The position numbers and the translations under genes are program-made. 64,000 nt of DNA from Chitinophagaceae bacterium DXS (lineage in GTDB: Bacteria; Bacteroidota; Bacteroidia; Chitinophagales; Chitinophagaceae): the NCBI GenBank assembly GCA_030345135.1, contig CP128386.1, positions 6,991,001-7,055,000 of the forward strand. Direction: 5' to 3'. Positions 18,984 through 27,390 of the stretch are shown in pieces. The first letter of the stretch is position 1, and each line of letters starts with the position of its first letter. Below the pieces are notes generated by a model. That model had not been told where the DNA came from. It searched no databases and worked only from the letters and a program-made list of their open reading frames with translations.

Positions 18984-20099
18984 TTAGCGACCAGAAGTTT
19001 GATTTCCATACCACTTTTGTGTTAGCATGTAGTACGGATGCAATGCATGATGCGAAAAAATGTTCTTTGCAGATTCAGGATATTGTTGCTTATATGCTTC
19101 ATCAGCCATCAACACAATCGGCACACCGGCACGCATATAATTGCTGCTTGCTACATACGTTGGTTCTCTAATACCCGGCATAAATTTTTTAACCTGTTTA
19201 AACAATTTGCTGCCGAGATTTTTCTCCAATTTTCTTTGAGCCTTTTTTGTAGACTTATTCAAAGAGTTATATACACCATTTATGTACCACCGCACCAACG
19301 TCTTTCGTTTTTTTAGCGCACCTTTCAAATCAACAAAAGGATTGGTTGCATTAAAATCTTTCACTGTTTGCACCGATATTGGTGTCTCCGGAACCCAGTC
19401 AAGTGAATTAACAACAGTAAGCCCCCATCCGTTACGTGTTATAAAATCATAATCATACGCATAATACAAGTTTCCTGGTTTTGGTGCGGCACTGCTATAT
19501 GTTTTGAAATAAATATCCTTTGGCAAATTTCCGTTTACTGTTTCATAATGAAGATAGGATGTTAACAGAAAAGACAAAGCACCACCCTGGCTATGCCCCA
19601 TGATGATAAATTCTTTTACACCTGTAGCATATAGCTCATTTATCTTTTCTTTTACTGAAGCTGCCATGCTTGATAAACCAAGTAGCCAGCCAACATGCAC
19701 TGCAGCAGAAGGATTGTCCGCAAGTTTATAAGTAAACGAAGATGTATCACTTAGCTGAATGCTTCCTGTAGCCGGCACCATAGCCATATAAAAATTTTCT
19801 AACCAACTCGCTGTCTGATTAACTGTTCCTCTTATGCATATAGCAGCAACATGCTGGTCGTCACGAAGCCAGAGATCCCACCTGTTATAAAGTGGAGACA
19901 CCTGTGAACGAAATACCCTTTGGTAAAAAAGAGGAGCAGGAATTTTTGAAGAATTATTAATAGAGTCACTGTGAGCTTGCAATGTAACCCGCAACATCTC
20001 CAGGTATTCATCACTTTCAAAATTTGGTTGTATATATTGTTGCGCTTCCGTTCTGTAAACACTTGCAATCAAAACCATTATGAGAAAAATACGCATCAT
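18984..20099 (-). CDS. Secreted class 3-type lipase/esterase
   Basis: 371 residues from the ATG at 20099 (a second ATG follows at once, and a TTG lies two codons earlier). A signal peptide (about 1-20) ends near TEAQ. The nucleophile elbow GHSQGG at about 168-173 and the preceding conserved beta strand IIM fit the lipase_3 alpha/beta hydrolase family, as does VAAICIRGTVNQTASWLEN upstream, the usual oxyanion-side strand. A later Asp (in NSLDWVPETP, near 236) and a His near the C-terminus could complete the triad. It probably acts on lipids or esters in the periplasm or outside the cell. Confidence 0.85.
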   Translation of the reverse strand: MMRIFLIMVLIASVYRTEAQQYIQPNFESDEYLEMLRVTLQAHSDSINNSSKIPAPLFYQRVFRSQVSPLYNRWDLWLRDDQHVAAICIRGTVNQTASWLENFYMAMVPATGSIQLSDTSSFTYKLADNPSAAVHVGWLLGLSSMAASVKEKINELYATGVKEFIIMGHSQGGALSFLLTSYLHYETVNGNLPKDIYFKTYSSAAPKPGNLYYAYDYDFITRNGWGLTVVNSLDWVPETPISVQTVKDFNATNPFVDLKGALKKRKTLVRWYINGVYNSLNKSTKKAQRKLEKNLGSKLFKQVKKFMPGIREPTYVASSNYMRAGVPIVLMADEAYKQQYPESAKNIFSHHALHPYYMLTQKWYGNQTSGR

Positions 20100-20379
20100 A
20101 ATCAAGCTGATTAATGTTTATCGATAAATTTAAATCAAATAACCCATTATCTTTCTTTTTTAAAAGTTTGGTTAATATTTTAATAGTCCAACATGTTCTT
20201 TGGCTTCAGAATTTGTTTAATCATTGTCCATAAAACATTGTTTTATTAGGAAAAGTTTGGGGAATTATTTATCAGGAATAATCCATTTTTTCCACTGCAT
20301 TTTCGCCCGGATAACACCAACTGTTTTATTTTCCTTGACTGGCATGAATTTAGTCCGCACCGTTATCAAAAGCATACCG

Positions 20380-21270
20380 ATGAAACAAGCATATACAACA
20401 ATGATAGGACTATTGATAACGGTTATAACACTATCCTGTTCAAAAAACATAGCAGACGTCCCTGCTGCAACCGTTGCTGACATTGGTTTTGACGAGAGGG
20501 CTGCAACAACACCTATAACCGAAAAAGAAACAGATCCGCCTGTACTGAGAAGAAAACAGGAAAGAATAAACAGCAACATAGGTGGTTACGCAGAAATATT
20601 GCCGAAATACTATTATAATGAACGTAATAAGGCAAAACGCTATCCGCTAATTGTCTTCCTTCACGGTTGGGGCCAGCGAGGTAATGGCACTACTGATCTT
20701 TATAAGCTGGAATGGTACGCCATTCCTCAGTATGTAGTCAATAAAAAATTTCCCGGTCGTTTTAACGCTGACGGAAAACTACTTTCATTTGTAATCATTT
20801 GCCCGCAAAATGATGGATGGCCTTCACCTAACGATGTAAATGCTACAATCAATTTCTGCGTAAAAAAATACAAGATAGATACATCAAGAATTTATTTATG
20901 CGGCATGAGCATGGGCGGTGGCAATGCTTGGGATTATACAACAATCTACCGCAATAAGTTGGCGGCAATCGTTCCTATATGCGGCGCATCGGATGTGAAT
21001 AGCGGTAAAGCACTTAGTCTTGCAAAATCAAAAACAGGCATTTGGGCATTTCACAATTCTACTGATCCGGTTGTGCAGGTTGCTAAAACAAAAAATTATG
21101 TATCAAGCATTGTAAAATACCATCCAATAATTTATCCTAAAGCAACAATATGGGCACGGGGTAGTGAAGAAGATCAGCACGACGCATGGACTAAAGCTAC
21201 CAATCCCGAATACAGAGAGAGTGGCAAAAACATTTACGAATGGATGCTTCAGTTCAGACGCACAGATTAA
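20380..21270 (+). CDS. Phospholipase/carboxylesterase-like alpha/beta hydrolase lipoprotein
   Basis: 296 residues from the ATG at 20380, which begins a lipoprotein signal (MKQAYTTMIGLLITVITLSC); the longer upstream frame from 20224 has no signal-like start and is not used. The hydrolase core has IVFLHGWGQRGNG (oxyanion region) and the nucleophile elbow CGMSMGGGNAWDY, with the catalytic Asp likely in NSTDPVV and His in DQHDAW. This matches secreted esterases/PHB-depolymerase-like and peptidase S9-like proteins. The lipobox Cys20 puts it on a membrane. A hairpin terminator follows at 21326. Confidence 0.85.
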   Translation: MKQAYTTMIGLLITVITLSCSKNIADVPAATVADIGFDERAATTPITEKETDPPVLRRKQERINSNIGGYAEILPKYYYNERNKAKRYPLIVFLHGWGQRGNGTTDLYKLEWYAIPQYVVNKKFPGRFNADGKLLSFVIICPQNDGWPSPNDVNATINFCVKKYKIDTSRIYLCGMSMGGGNAWDYTTIYRNKLAAIVPICGASDVNSGKALSLAKSKTGIWAFHNSTDPVVQVAKTKNYVSSIVKYHPIIYPKATIWARGSEEDQHDAWTKATNPEYRESGKNIYEWMLQFRRTD

Positions 21271-21325
21271 GCATGGAATTTAAAAGCTGGCTTTATTAAA
21301 CATAGAACCATCATTGCATACAGTA

Positions 21326-21355
21326 AAAAGCCTCCTGCTGCCTGCGGAGGCTTTT
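21326..21355 (+). terminator. Intrinsic terminator after the hydrolase gene
   Basis: AAAAGCCTCC (21326-21335) and GGAGGCTTTT (21346-21355) form a perfect 10-bp stem with a 10-nt loop, followed by GTTTA. It lies 55 bp past the stop of the hydrolase gene. Confidence 0.85.
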
Positions 21356-21402
21356 GTTTAAGCATTGGTGATTTCTACATCTATAGTATGTGAAAAACAA
21401 CA

Positions 21403-21433
21403 TTGATCTGCTTCGCCCGCCTATGTACTTTTG
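21403..21433 (+). promoter_or_regulatory. Bacteroidota promoter before a small gene
   Basis: TTG at 21403-21405 and TACTTTTG at 21426-21433 are separated by 20 bp, matching the -33/-7 arrangement of the primary Bacteroidota sigma factor. Transcription would start near 21439, about 22 bp before the ATG of the 49-codon frame at 21461. Confidence 0.6.
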
Positions 21434-21460
21434 GCGGGAATTGAATGAGTGATATTTTGG

Positions 21461-21610
21461 ATGCCCAATCAAAGGACAAGTTTAATAACTGCAGATACAC
21501 AAAGATGCCCGTTATTTAATCGTATCCGCATTGAGTTTCCTGGATTCCATCCGGGCTCCGATCATATTCCCGGATGGAGGCAGGTGCAAATCAAGCCGGT
21601 TATTTTTTAG
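21461..21610 (+). CDS. Small protein, 49 residues, unknown function
   Basis: The frame runs from ATG at 21461 to TAG and begins MPNQRTSLITADTQ. Its second half reads RIRIEFPGFHPGSDHIPGWR, an ordered, non-repetitive composition rich in Pro, Gly and aromatic residues that looks like real protein and not translated noise. A good promoter lies just upstream (21403-21433) and a terminator of the previous gene precedes that, so it has its own unit. I do not recognise the family; it could also be the remnant of a longer protein. The rest of the gap 21271-21676 shows nothing further. Confidence 0.45.
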   Translation: MPNQRTSLITADTQRCPLFNRIRIEFPGFHPGSDHIPGWRQVQIKPVIF

Positions 21611-21676
21611 AAAACAACGTAACAGATCATTGGCCTTCCGGATATAGATGTAAGAAAATAAGAGGGGCTTACTGGT

Positions 21677-22018
21677 ATGACAATATGTTTATATTTCCTA
21701 GCATCTATTTTGGCTACATGGCGCCTCGCTCATTTATTAAGTGATGAAGATGGACCGTTGAATATAGTTTTCATGTTGAGGGAAAAAGCAGGATCAGGCT
21801 TTTGGGGGAGCCTGATCTCCTGCTTTTATTGTGTAAGCATCTGGATCGCAGCTCCCTTTGGTATCTGGATGGGGACAACCACTATTGAAAAAATTGTTTT
21901 CTGGATTGCCGTCTCTGGCGGCGCCTGCATCTTATACAAGCTCACCGGCGAAAACAAAAAGCAGGTACACATACCATATTATGAGGAAGAAAAAGCAAGA
22001 GACGAATTTGGAATTTGA
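21677..22018 (+). CDS. DUF1360 family membrane protein
   Basis: 113 residues. It matches DUF1360 proteins: an N-terminal hydrophobic segment with ATWRLAHLLSDEDGP, then the conserved SCFYCVSIW (about 49-57, two Cys) within a second membrane segment, and a third near 73-88. DUF1360 proteins are of unknown function, some linked to sporulation or envelope in other phyla. The last codons (EFGI-stop) are written in an AATTTG-type word array that continues past the stop, so the natural C-terminus may have been altered. Confidence 0.85.
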   Translation: MTICLYFLASILATWRLAHLLSDEDGPLNIVFMLREKAGSGFWGSLISCFYCVSIWIAAPFGIWMGTTTIEKIVFWIAVSGGACILYKLTGENKKQVHIPYYEEEKARDEFGI

Positions 22019-22313
22019 GATTATTATTGTCAAACTAAATGTGTAAATAGATAAATCAAAGTTGCTTAATCCCGAAGGGATGAAATTATTATAGCAAAGG
22101 CCGAAACATTTCATAAAACTCCGACGGGGTGACATAATAGAATGTCACCCCGTCGGAGTTTTATATCGATGTATATATCTTTCTATAATAATTCCATCCC
22201 TTCAGGATTGGCCTGGCGAAAGTTCATGTATGCCTATTCCGAGATAAGCATCACTATTCAACTATTTAAATTTAGTCAGGCACGAATGATTTCAAATTTC
22301 AAATTTGTAAATT
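22004..22313. repeat. Short AATTTG word arms around a palindromic element
   Basis: GAATTTGGAATTTGAGATT (22004-22022) covers the DUF1360 stop codon. The inverse word series, TTTCAAATTTCAAATTTG (22290-22307), lies just before the ChrB-AraC gene. The pair encloses the 142-bp nested palindrome at 22068-22209. Confidence 0.6.
22068..22209. repeat. Nested palindromic element (MITE/REP-like), 142 bp
   Basis: The outer arms AATCCCGAAGGGATG plus AAATTATTATAG (22068-22094) are matched by CTATAATAATT plus CCATCCCTTCAGGATT (22183-22209). Inside lies a perfect 23-bp hairpin (22113-22135 and 22142-22164; core CTCCGACGGGGTGACAT) with a 6-nt loop. The whole unit reads almost the same on both strands and has no coding capacity. 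It resembles mobile non-autonomous palindromes of other Bacteroidota, but no second copy is in this window. Confidence 0.8.
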
Positions 22314-22323
22314 GCTGCTGACT

Positions 22324-23184
22324 ATGAAATGGATTACAAGAGAACGGCCAAAAATTGATCGCATTGCCTGCCCATGGCTCATCAAGAGATTTGTTGACGC
22401 CTCTGCACAAATTATATATGTTCCGTACGAAAAAGTTGAGAGGCTTGCGAAAGAACTGGATGCTATTCCTTTTGACATACCGGGAGCGGAATACAGCCAT
22501 TACGATGACCGCTGTACATTTGATTTTATCATACAGAAACATCAGCTGCAGGATGAGGCGCTTGACCGGATTGCAGACATAGTAAGAGGTGCTGACACAG
22601 ACAGGCATGACATGGCCCCGCAAGCCTCAGGGCTTTGGGCAATTTTTGCTGGTTTATCTTACAACATAAAAGATGACCAGGAATTGCTTGAACTGGGTAT
22701 GATCATTTACGATGGCATGTACAGCTGGGCAAAACACCTCTACACAACAAAGCATACTCAAGCGCCGGTGGAAAAAATATTGATGGAGGTATTCAGGAAA
22801 TACATCGAACAATCTGCACTTAAAAAAACGCCAGACTGGGCAATAGAGCTCAAAGAAATGATGCAGGATCAGATCGACACAAATTTGAATTTAAGTCTGC
22901 AGCAAGCATCAAAAGAACTGGACATCAACCCGGCATATCTATCAAGAGAGTTTTCAAAATATTTTGAGAACCTTTCCTTCGGAGAGTATATTAGAAAAAT
23001 GCGCATTGAAAAAGCCATACAATTAATGCAGACAACAAGTTATTCGTTAACTGAAATCGCCTACCTCACAGGCTTTTCAGACCAAAGTCATTTTACGCGG
23101 ATATTTAAAAAATTCACCGGTAAAAATCCTTTGGCTTACAAAAAAAGTTGGGCGAAAGAAAAAGACGATTCTGATAAAGAATGA
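22324..23184 (+). CDS. ChrB-like chromate-resistance domain fused to AraC-type regulator
   Basis: 286 residues from the ATG at 22324 (a TTG four codons earlier is less likely). Residues about 3-140 match the C-terminal domain of ChrB: RPKIDRIACPWLIKRF, GAEYSHYDDRCTFDF and ADTDRHDMAPQASGLWAIF. After a linker, about 183-280 is an AraC/XylS-type double helix-turn-helix (SLQQASKELDINPAYLSREF and the second signature SLTEIAYLTGFSDQSHFTRIFKKF split over 241-264). So a putative chromate- or redox-sensing input is joined to a DNA-binding output. No chrA transporter lies in the window. It converges with the next gene (28 bp). Domain calls are strong; the signal is inferred. Confidence 0.88.
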   Translation: MKWITRERPKIDRIACPWLIKRFVDASAQIIYVPYEKVERLAKELDAIPFDIPGAEYSHYDDRCTFDFIIQKHQLQDEALDRIADIVRGADTDRHDMAPQASGLWAIFAGLSYNIKDDQELLELGMIIYDGMYSWAKHLYTTKHTQAPVEKILMEVFRKYIEQSALKKTPDWAIELKEMMQDQIDTNLNLSLQQASKELDINPAYLSREFSKYFENLSFGEYIRKMRIEKAIQLMQTTSYSLTEIAYLTGFSDQSHFTRIFKKFTGKNPLAYKKSWAKEKDDSDKE

Positions 23185-23212
23185 GTTGCAGGTTTTATAA
23201 ATCAAGCTGGAT

Positions 23213-23911
23213 TTAACGCATTGCTGTAAGGGAGTTCTTTTCGGATATTTCTTTTATATCTGTCAGCATCCATTCATCATAAGACCGGCGGCCGGCCTGA
23301 TCTTTAGTCTCTACAATATTCAGCATCATTCCAATACCTTTTCCATGATACGCATTTGAAACAATATGCCAGCTCTGCCGTACCGTTTCGTCACCTATTC
23401 TCTTGAACGCAGCATACGCAACAGCTTTTATCAGTATTGTTTCTACCTGCCTGCCCTGCCACATAAACGTAGTATCTTTTAACTTTTCTTCTTCATACTT
23501 AAGTTCGTAACGCATCTGCCCTATTTTAAATAGAATATTTTCCTGGCGGCGTGCTGTTTTATCTTTAATAACGACTGTATCAAGAATAATTTCACCTTTT
23601 ATTCCACCGGCATTACCAGGAGTAAAAAATTCGAAGACCTCGAGCAGCTTTCCATCAACAGTAACAATGGAATCAGTAGTTACAATATTATTATATCTTC
23701 TTTCGCAGCGATAATTTTTTCCCTCCTTAGTTACCAGCTGTAAATCGGTGTATGTTTTTTCGGCGGTACTCGTATTTTGATAAACTAAGGTTTTTCCGTT
23801 CCCTATTTGTTCATCTGCCAACTTATAGTCCTTTGGAAAAAATGCAGTCACCTCTTTATTACATGTAAACCCAAGCAGTAAAAGGGATAGTATACATGAG
23901 GCAGATTTCAT
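23213..23911 (-). CDS. Hypothetical lipoprotein, unknown function
   Basis: 232 residues. The N-terminus (MKSASCILSLLLLGFTCNKE) is a lipoprotein signal with likely lipidation at Cys17. The body is predicted to be mostly beta strand with many charged residues (for example YRCERRYNNIVTTDSIVTVDG, then EEKLKDTTFMWQGRQVETILIK), and ends with a segment GMMLNIVETKDQAGRRSYDEWMLTDI typical of small beta-rich periplasmic proteins. I do not recognise a family. It is a single gene read leftward, converging with the ChrB-AraC gene. Confidence 0.75.
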   Translation of the reverse strand: MKSASCILSLLLLGFTCNKEVTAFFPKDYKLADEQIGNGKTLVYQNTSTAEKTYTDLQLVTKEGKNYRCERRYNNIVTTDSIVTVDGKLLEVFEFFTPGNAGGIKGEIILDTVVIKDKTARRQENILFKIGQMRYELKYEEEKLKDTTFMWQGRQVETILIKAVAYAAFKRIGDETVRQSWHIVSNAYHGKGIGMMLNIVETKDQAGRRSYDEWMLTDIKEISEKNSLTAMR

Positions 23912-24215
23912 GTAGCTCTATTTAAGTATACTAAATGTACAAAAAAGTAACGAGAGTATTCCGGCAGCCGGACATTGTAACATCCTTAAAATACATGCAT
24001 GTTAACTTCAGGAAGCCGACAATGAAAAAAAGAAAATCCGTCCTTGTAAAGAACCGGCTACATAAAGCCAGGGGGGTAGGTCAAATGAAGATGTTTTAAT
24101 GCGCAGCTTTTTTAAAGCTTCAAAACAGATTAATTTCTAACAATATTGATAACAGTAAATAAAACTAACCCATTCGTAACGCCGTGTTATTTAGTGAAAA
24201 TAAAGAATAGATGCC
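23912..24215. other. Intergenic stretch, no clear gene
   Basis: AT-rich spacer between the hypothetical lipoprotein start and the AI-2E gene end. A plus-strand frame of 25 codons (24022-24099, very basic, MKKRKSVLVKNRLHKAR) is too short to support. No terminator or promoter consensus stands out except TACATTTA (minus strand, near 23928), a 7 of 8 match that may serve the lipoprotein gene. Confidence 0.4.
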
Positions 24216-25298
24216 TTATGCATCAGGCTGGGTTAACCACATGTAAAAGAGTTTATACCCAAGGGAAAGAACAACTGCACCTGTAAACAAACCCATGAAT
24301 CCGGAGAGTATAAATCCACCCACTGAACCAAGAAATACGACAAGCATGGGAACCGGTGCGCCCTTGCCTAACAACCAGGGTTTAAGCACATTATCAGAAA
24401 GCCCTACAAGTAACAAATAAATAGTTAATAGTGTTGCTGCCAGCGTTGTGCCTGTACTCCAGATATAAATAATTATACAAATAGAAACAGGAAGAATACC
24501 AACCTGGATGATTGCCAGAATAAGACATATTAATGTCCACAAACCCGCAGCAGGAATTCCGGCAACAACAAATCCTATTGCAGCAAGTGTTGACTGAATA
24601 AAAGCAACACCCAGAATTCCTTTCACCACATTGCGGATCGTTATGGCAGATATCTGAGTTACATCAATATTCGAATTACTGCCAATTAAACGACGAAACA
24701 GGCTTCGTGCAAACGAAGAAGCACTATCCGCATAAGACAGAAAGACACCGCTTATAATAATTGAAAAGGTAAAGAAAAGCAAGCCTTTACCCGTGCTGGC
24801 CAACAACCCCAGTGTGAATGCAAGCGCCGAGCGGAATTTTTGCGGATATTTCTGTGCAAGAGACTCAATGCCCTGCGATGCCTGTACCCATATTTCATGC
24901 GCCCTGTTGCCTATCACCGGCCAGCCCTTTACATTTTCACGCGGAGGAGGAATCGTGATCAATCCGGCTTTATAATCTGCTATGATGCTTTTTACTTCAG
25001 CAGCCGATGAAAGGCCTAGCCAAACAGCGGGCACAATAAGAATACAAAGCAGTACAACAGTAATAATAACGGATGCCCACGCAGTTCTGCCATTTAATTT
25101 ATTTGTAAGCCTGCGATGAACGGGATAAAGTGCTACGGCCAGAATTGCCGCCCAGGCTACCGGATTAACAAACGGACTAAGAATGCGGAAGCACCAGCTT
25201 ATCAGGAGAGCAACAAGCAATAACTGGATAGCCGTATTAAACAGCTGTGCCTTTGAAAAGGATTTAACAGACTTTAATTTATCGTCGTTTGTATCCAT
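24216..25298 (-). CDS. AI-2E (TqsA/PerM) family transporter
   Basis: 360 residues from the ATG at 25298 (a TTG two codons before is rejected). Seven to eight membrane segments in the arrangement of the PerM/AI-2 exporter superfamily: two N-terminal pairs (about 20-80), a large hydrophilic loop (about 95-155), and a C-terminal bundle with IRNVVKGILGVAFIQSTLA and GIPAAGLWTLICLILAIIQ. Members export autoinducer-2 or other small solutes, or act as Na+/H+ antiporters, so the substrate is uncertain. It is a lone gene read leftward. Confidence 0.9.
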   Translation of the reverse strand: MDTNDDKLKSVKSFSKAQLFNTAIQLLLVALLISWCFRILSPFVNPVAWAAILAVALYPVHRRLTNKLNGRTAWASVIITVVLLCILIVPAVWLGLSSAAEVKSIIADYKAGLITIPPPRENVKGWPVIGNRAHEIWVQASQGIESLAQKYPQKFRSALAFTLGLLASTGKGLLFFTFSIIISGVFLSYADSASSFARSLFRRLIGSNSNIDVTQISAITIRNVVKGILGVAFIQSTLAAIGFVVAGIPAAGLWTLICLILAIIQVGILPVSICIIIYIWSTGTTLAATLLTIYLLLVGLSDNVLKPWLLGKGAPVPMLVVFLGSVGGFILSGFMGLFTGAVVLSLGYKLFYMWLTQPDA

Positions 25299-25410
25299 TT
25301 GCAATTTTTTAAATAATCAACCCGTCGCCCGGAATAAAACTACAAAATGAAATCAGCAGGTTCATCGATTTGTATCATGTAACCGTTAAATGAGCCGCCA
25401 GCAATATTGG

Positions 25411-26727
25411 CTATTTAGCTCCTATCGCTTTAACGGTTGTAACCCTGGCAAAAGTTAGGGGAACAAGACCATAATCTACAAATCCAGTGATCTTCCCGGA
25501 AACATCACTGATAAAACGAATGGGCGATGGCATCCCGGAACCGTTAAACTGATTGTTACCCACAGGTAAAAGCTCAACAGGTTTTGCCCCTACAATGGTG
25601 GCCCACAGCTTTTTATCTTTACACTTTACGATGACAGTATCCATATCGCCATCGACATACGCTCCTTCATATGCAGGATAGCTCTTTGTATCGAATGCCA
25701 CAGCCCTTATTGGGGAGACTTTGTTGTGATCCCCAAAACCATGCTTTTCTCCGCATATTTCACATAATGTCGGCTTCATGCCATTTACTATATGATGCTC
25801 AACAGGAAGAGTGGTTTTAAGGGCAGCGAAAATTGCTTTGAGATCGTCATCATTAATATTTTTGAAATTTATCCATGGCATGGAATGATGCAATGATCCA
25901 TTTTTCCCGGTGCGGATCACACGTATAAATGTCTCATCGTCCCAGGTACCAATACCGCTGGCATCGGAAGAAATATTTGCGCTAACTATAATTGAGTCTG
26001 TTTTTTCATTGGCAATAGGATTTCCGCCGCCAAAATAACCCGGATTACGTTCATACCAGGCTGTGTGACAACCGAGGCATTCTCCAATTGTTACCAGGTA
26101 CTTTCCTTTGGCCAATATGGTGGATGTGTCTGGTTCCGCTACTTTGATCACTTGCAGCGATCTTGGGTTGTTTTGCAGTTCTTTTTCAATGGCAGCACCC
26201 AAATGCCGCATCGGCACAATATTATTGACTGGCTCTAAAGAACGCAGATAACAGATCACAGAAAACAGATCTTCATCGGAGAGAGAACGGTATGTCCACC
26301 ATGGCATCGCTTTCAATGCACGTCCGTCATGTCCAATTCCATTACGCAGAGCCCGTATAAACATATCATCGCTCCAGTTTCCGGCTCCGGTTTCTTTATC
26401 GGGAGTAATATTGGGCGCGTACAAGGCGATGCTGTCTTGTTTATAAAGCAGACCTCCACAGCCGAGCCGGTTTTCCAGTGCGGGCCACCCCGGCTTAGCA
26501 GAATCCACTTCAGCATGACAGCGAAAACAGCCCAACACGCCGTTTACAAGATATTTACCCCGTTCTATTCTTTTAGTTGAAGATGCAATCTGGTAATTGG
26601 TTAAAGGCCTGGCATACCTGGAAACAAGAATGGAACTATCTATGCCCCTGTTCTTTTTTTGACTGCACGTAACAAAAAGAATAATGGATGCAATAACTGC
26701 TGTTATTACAAGAACCTGCTTATGCAT
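25411..26727 (-). CDS. Dihaem cytochrome c lipoprotein with C-terminal DUF3471-like domain
   Basis: 438 residues. Lipobox FVTC (Cys21). Two class I cytochrome c domains follow: haem motif CFRCH at 67-71 and CLGCH at 217-221, with likely distal Met ligands in MPWWTY (141) and MPWINF (283). The order resembles gluconate/alcohol dehydrogenase cytochrome subunits. A further region (about 318-438) has CEICGEKH (322-329), which is not a haem motif, and then a beta-rich tail (about 350-425) resembling DUF3471, seen on periplasmic hydrolases. The tail is unusual for a cytochrome. It probably transfers electrons on the periplasmic side of the membrane; the partner enzyme is not nearby. Confidence 0.87.
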   Translation of the reverse strand: MHKQVLVITAVIASIILFVTCSQKKNRGIDSSILVSRYARPLTNYQIASSTKRIERGKYLVNGVLGCFRCHAEVDSAKPGWPALENRLGCGGLLYKQDSIALYAPNITPDKETGAGNWSDDMFIRALRNGIGHDGRALKAMPWWTYRSLSDEDLFSVICYLRSLEPVNNIVPMRHLGAAIEKELQNNPRSLQVIKVAEPDTSTILAKGKYLVTIGECLGCHTAWYERNPGYFGGGNPIANEKTDSIIVSANISSDASGIGTWDDETFIRVIRTGKNGSLHHSMPWINFKNINDDDLKAIFAALKTTLPVEHHIVNGMKPTLCEICGEKHGFGDHNKVSPIRAVAFDTKSYPAYEGAYVDGDMDTVIVKCKDKKLWATIVGAKPVELLPVGNNQFNGSGMPSPIRFISDVSGKITGFVDYGLVPLTFARVTTVKAIGAK

Positions 26728-26980
26728 AAAAAGTGGTTTAGTTAACGGATTAAGTTTTTGCAGGGTTATTGATATTCCAATTAACTAATACCAAAAGATG
26801 AAGCGTTATATAATGATTTTAAAAGACGACTTCCTGAGATATGTGACAAACCGGGAATAAGGTTCTATCCAAATAGAAACTGAGACATTTCGTTTTTTAC
26901 TCCCGTATATTAAAAATATAACATTGAAAATTCATTCGCAACAGGGCACAAAGAAAAACGAAGATGTGTGACAACAAAAA

Positions 26981-27002
26981 AGCCACCCAATTTTGAGTGG
27001 CT
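26981..27002 (-). terminator. Terminator downstream of tRNA-Asn
   Basis: AGCCACCCA (26981-26989) pairs with TGAGTGGCT (26994-27002), one mismatch in nine, and the left flank AACAAAAAA gives a T-run on the minus strand. It begins five bases past the tRNA 3' end. The gap to the left (26728-26980) shows no other feature. Confidence 0.75.
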
Positions 27003-27007
27003 CTTGC

Positions 27008-27080
27008 TCCCGAAGCTGGACTTGAACCAGCGACCCTCTGATTAACAGTCAGATGCTCTAACCAGCTGAGCTATTCGGGA
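27008..27080 (-). tRNA. tRNA-Asn (anticodon GTT)
   Basis: 73 nt, read leftward. The acceptor stem TCCCGAA/TTCGGGA is perfect. The D arm has AGCTCAGCTGGTTAGAGC, the anticodon stem is TCTGA/TCAGA around loop CTGTTAA with anticodon GTT, and the T arm contains GGTTCAAGTCC. No CCA is encoded. All arms fold as a canonical cloverleaf. It is isolated between the cytochrome and SusD genes. Confidence 0.97.
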
Positions 27081-27103
27081 ATCCTTTTCCGTTTTGCGGA
27101 GTG

Positions 27104-27133
27104 CAAAAATAGGAGTTTTTGTTTTCCGTCCAA
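27104..27133 (-). promoter_or_regulatory. Promoter of tRNA-Asn
   Basis: On the minus strand TTG (27131-27133) and TATTTTTG (27104-27111) are separated by 19 bp, a full match to the Bacteroidota -33/-7 arrangement. The -7 element ends 23 bp before the tRNA 5' end, so the primary transcript should start near 27098. Confidence 0.75.
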
Positions 27134-27270
27134 ATTCTTTTCAAATAAATTTTGAAAGCGTACCGAACATTTTTACAAAACCCTTTCCCATAAAGGATTT
27201 CAGAAGAAAAAAAAATATTTTACAACAGCGAAAAAAGTTCATTTGGCAAACAAATAAAGGATTTTTTATT

Positions 27271-27377
27271 TAAACCATATAAGGCATATAAGGACATTCA
27301 ATGCATATGTATTTATTCTTGTTTGTACAGCCCCAAAATACTTTTCTTATATTCTCTTGTATGCCTTACATGGTTTA
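27271..27377. repeat. Inverted pair beside the SusD stop
   Basis: TAAACCATATAAGGCATA (27271-27288) and its reverse complement TATGCCTTACATGGTTTA (27360-27377) differ at one position of 18. The left arm continues with a second ATAAGG word. The right arm is 13 bp past the SusD stop. The stretch between is AT-rich and empty. Confidence 0.65.
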
Positions 27378-27390
27378 ATCTCCTCGTGTT

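Noticed and set aside
24022-24099. 25-codon basic frame MKKRKSVLVKNR...
   Set aside because: Too short and without a promoter or conserved context.
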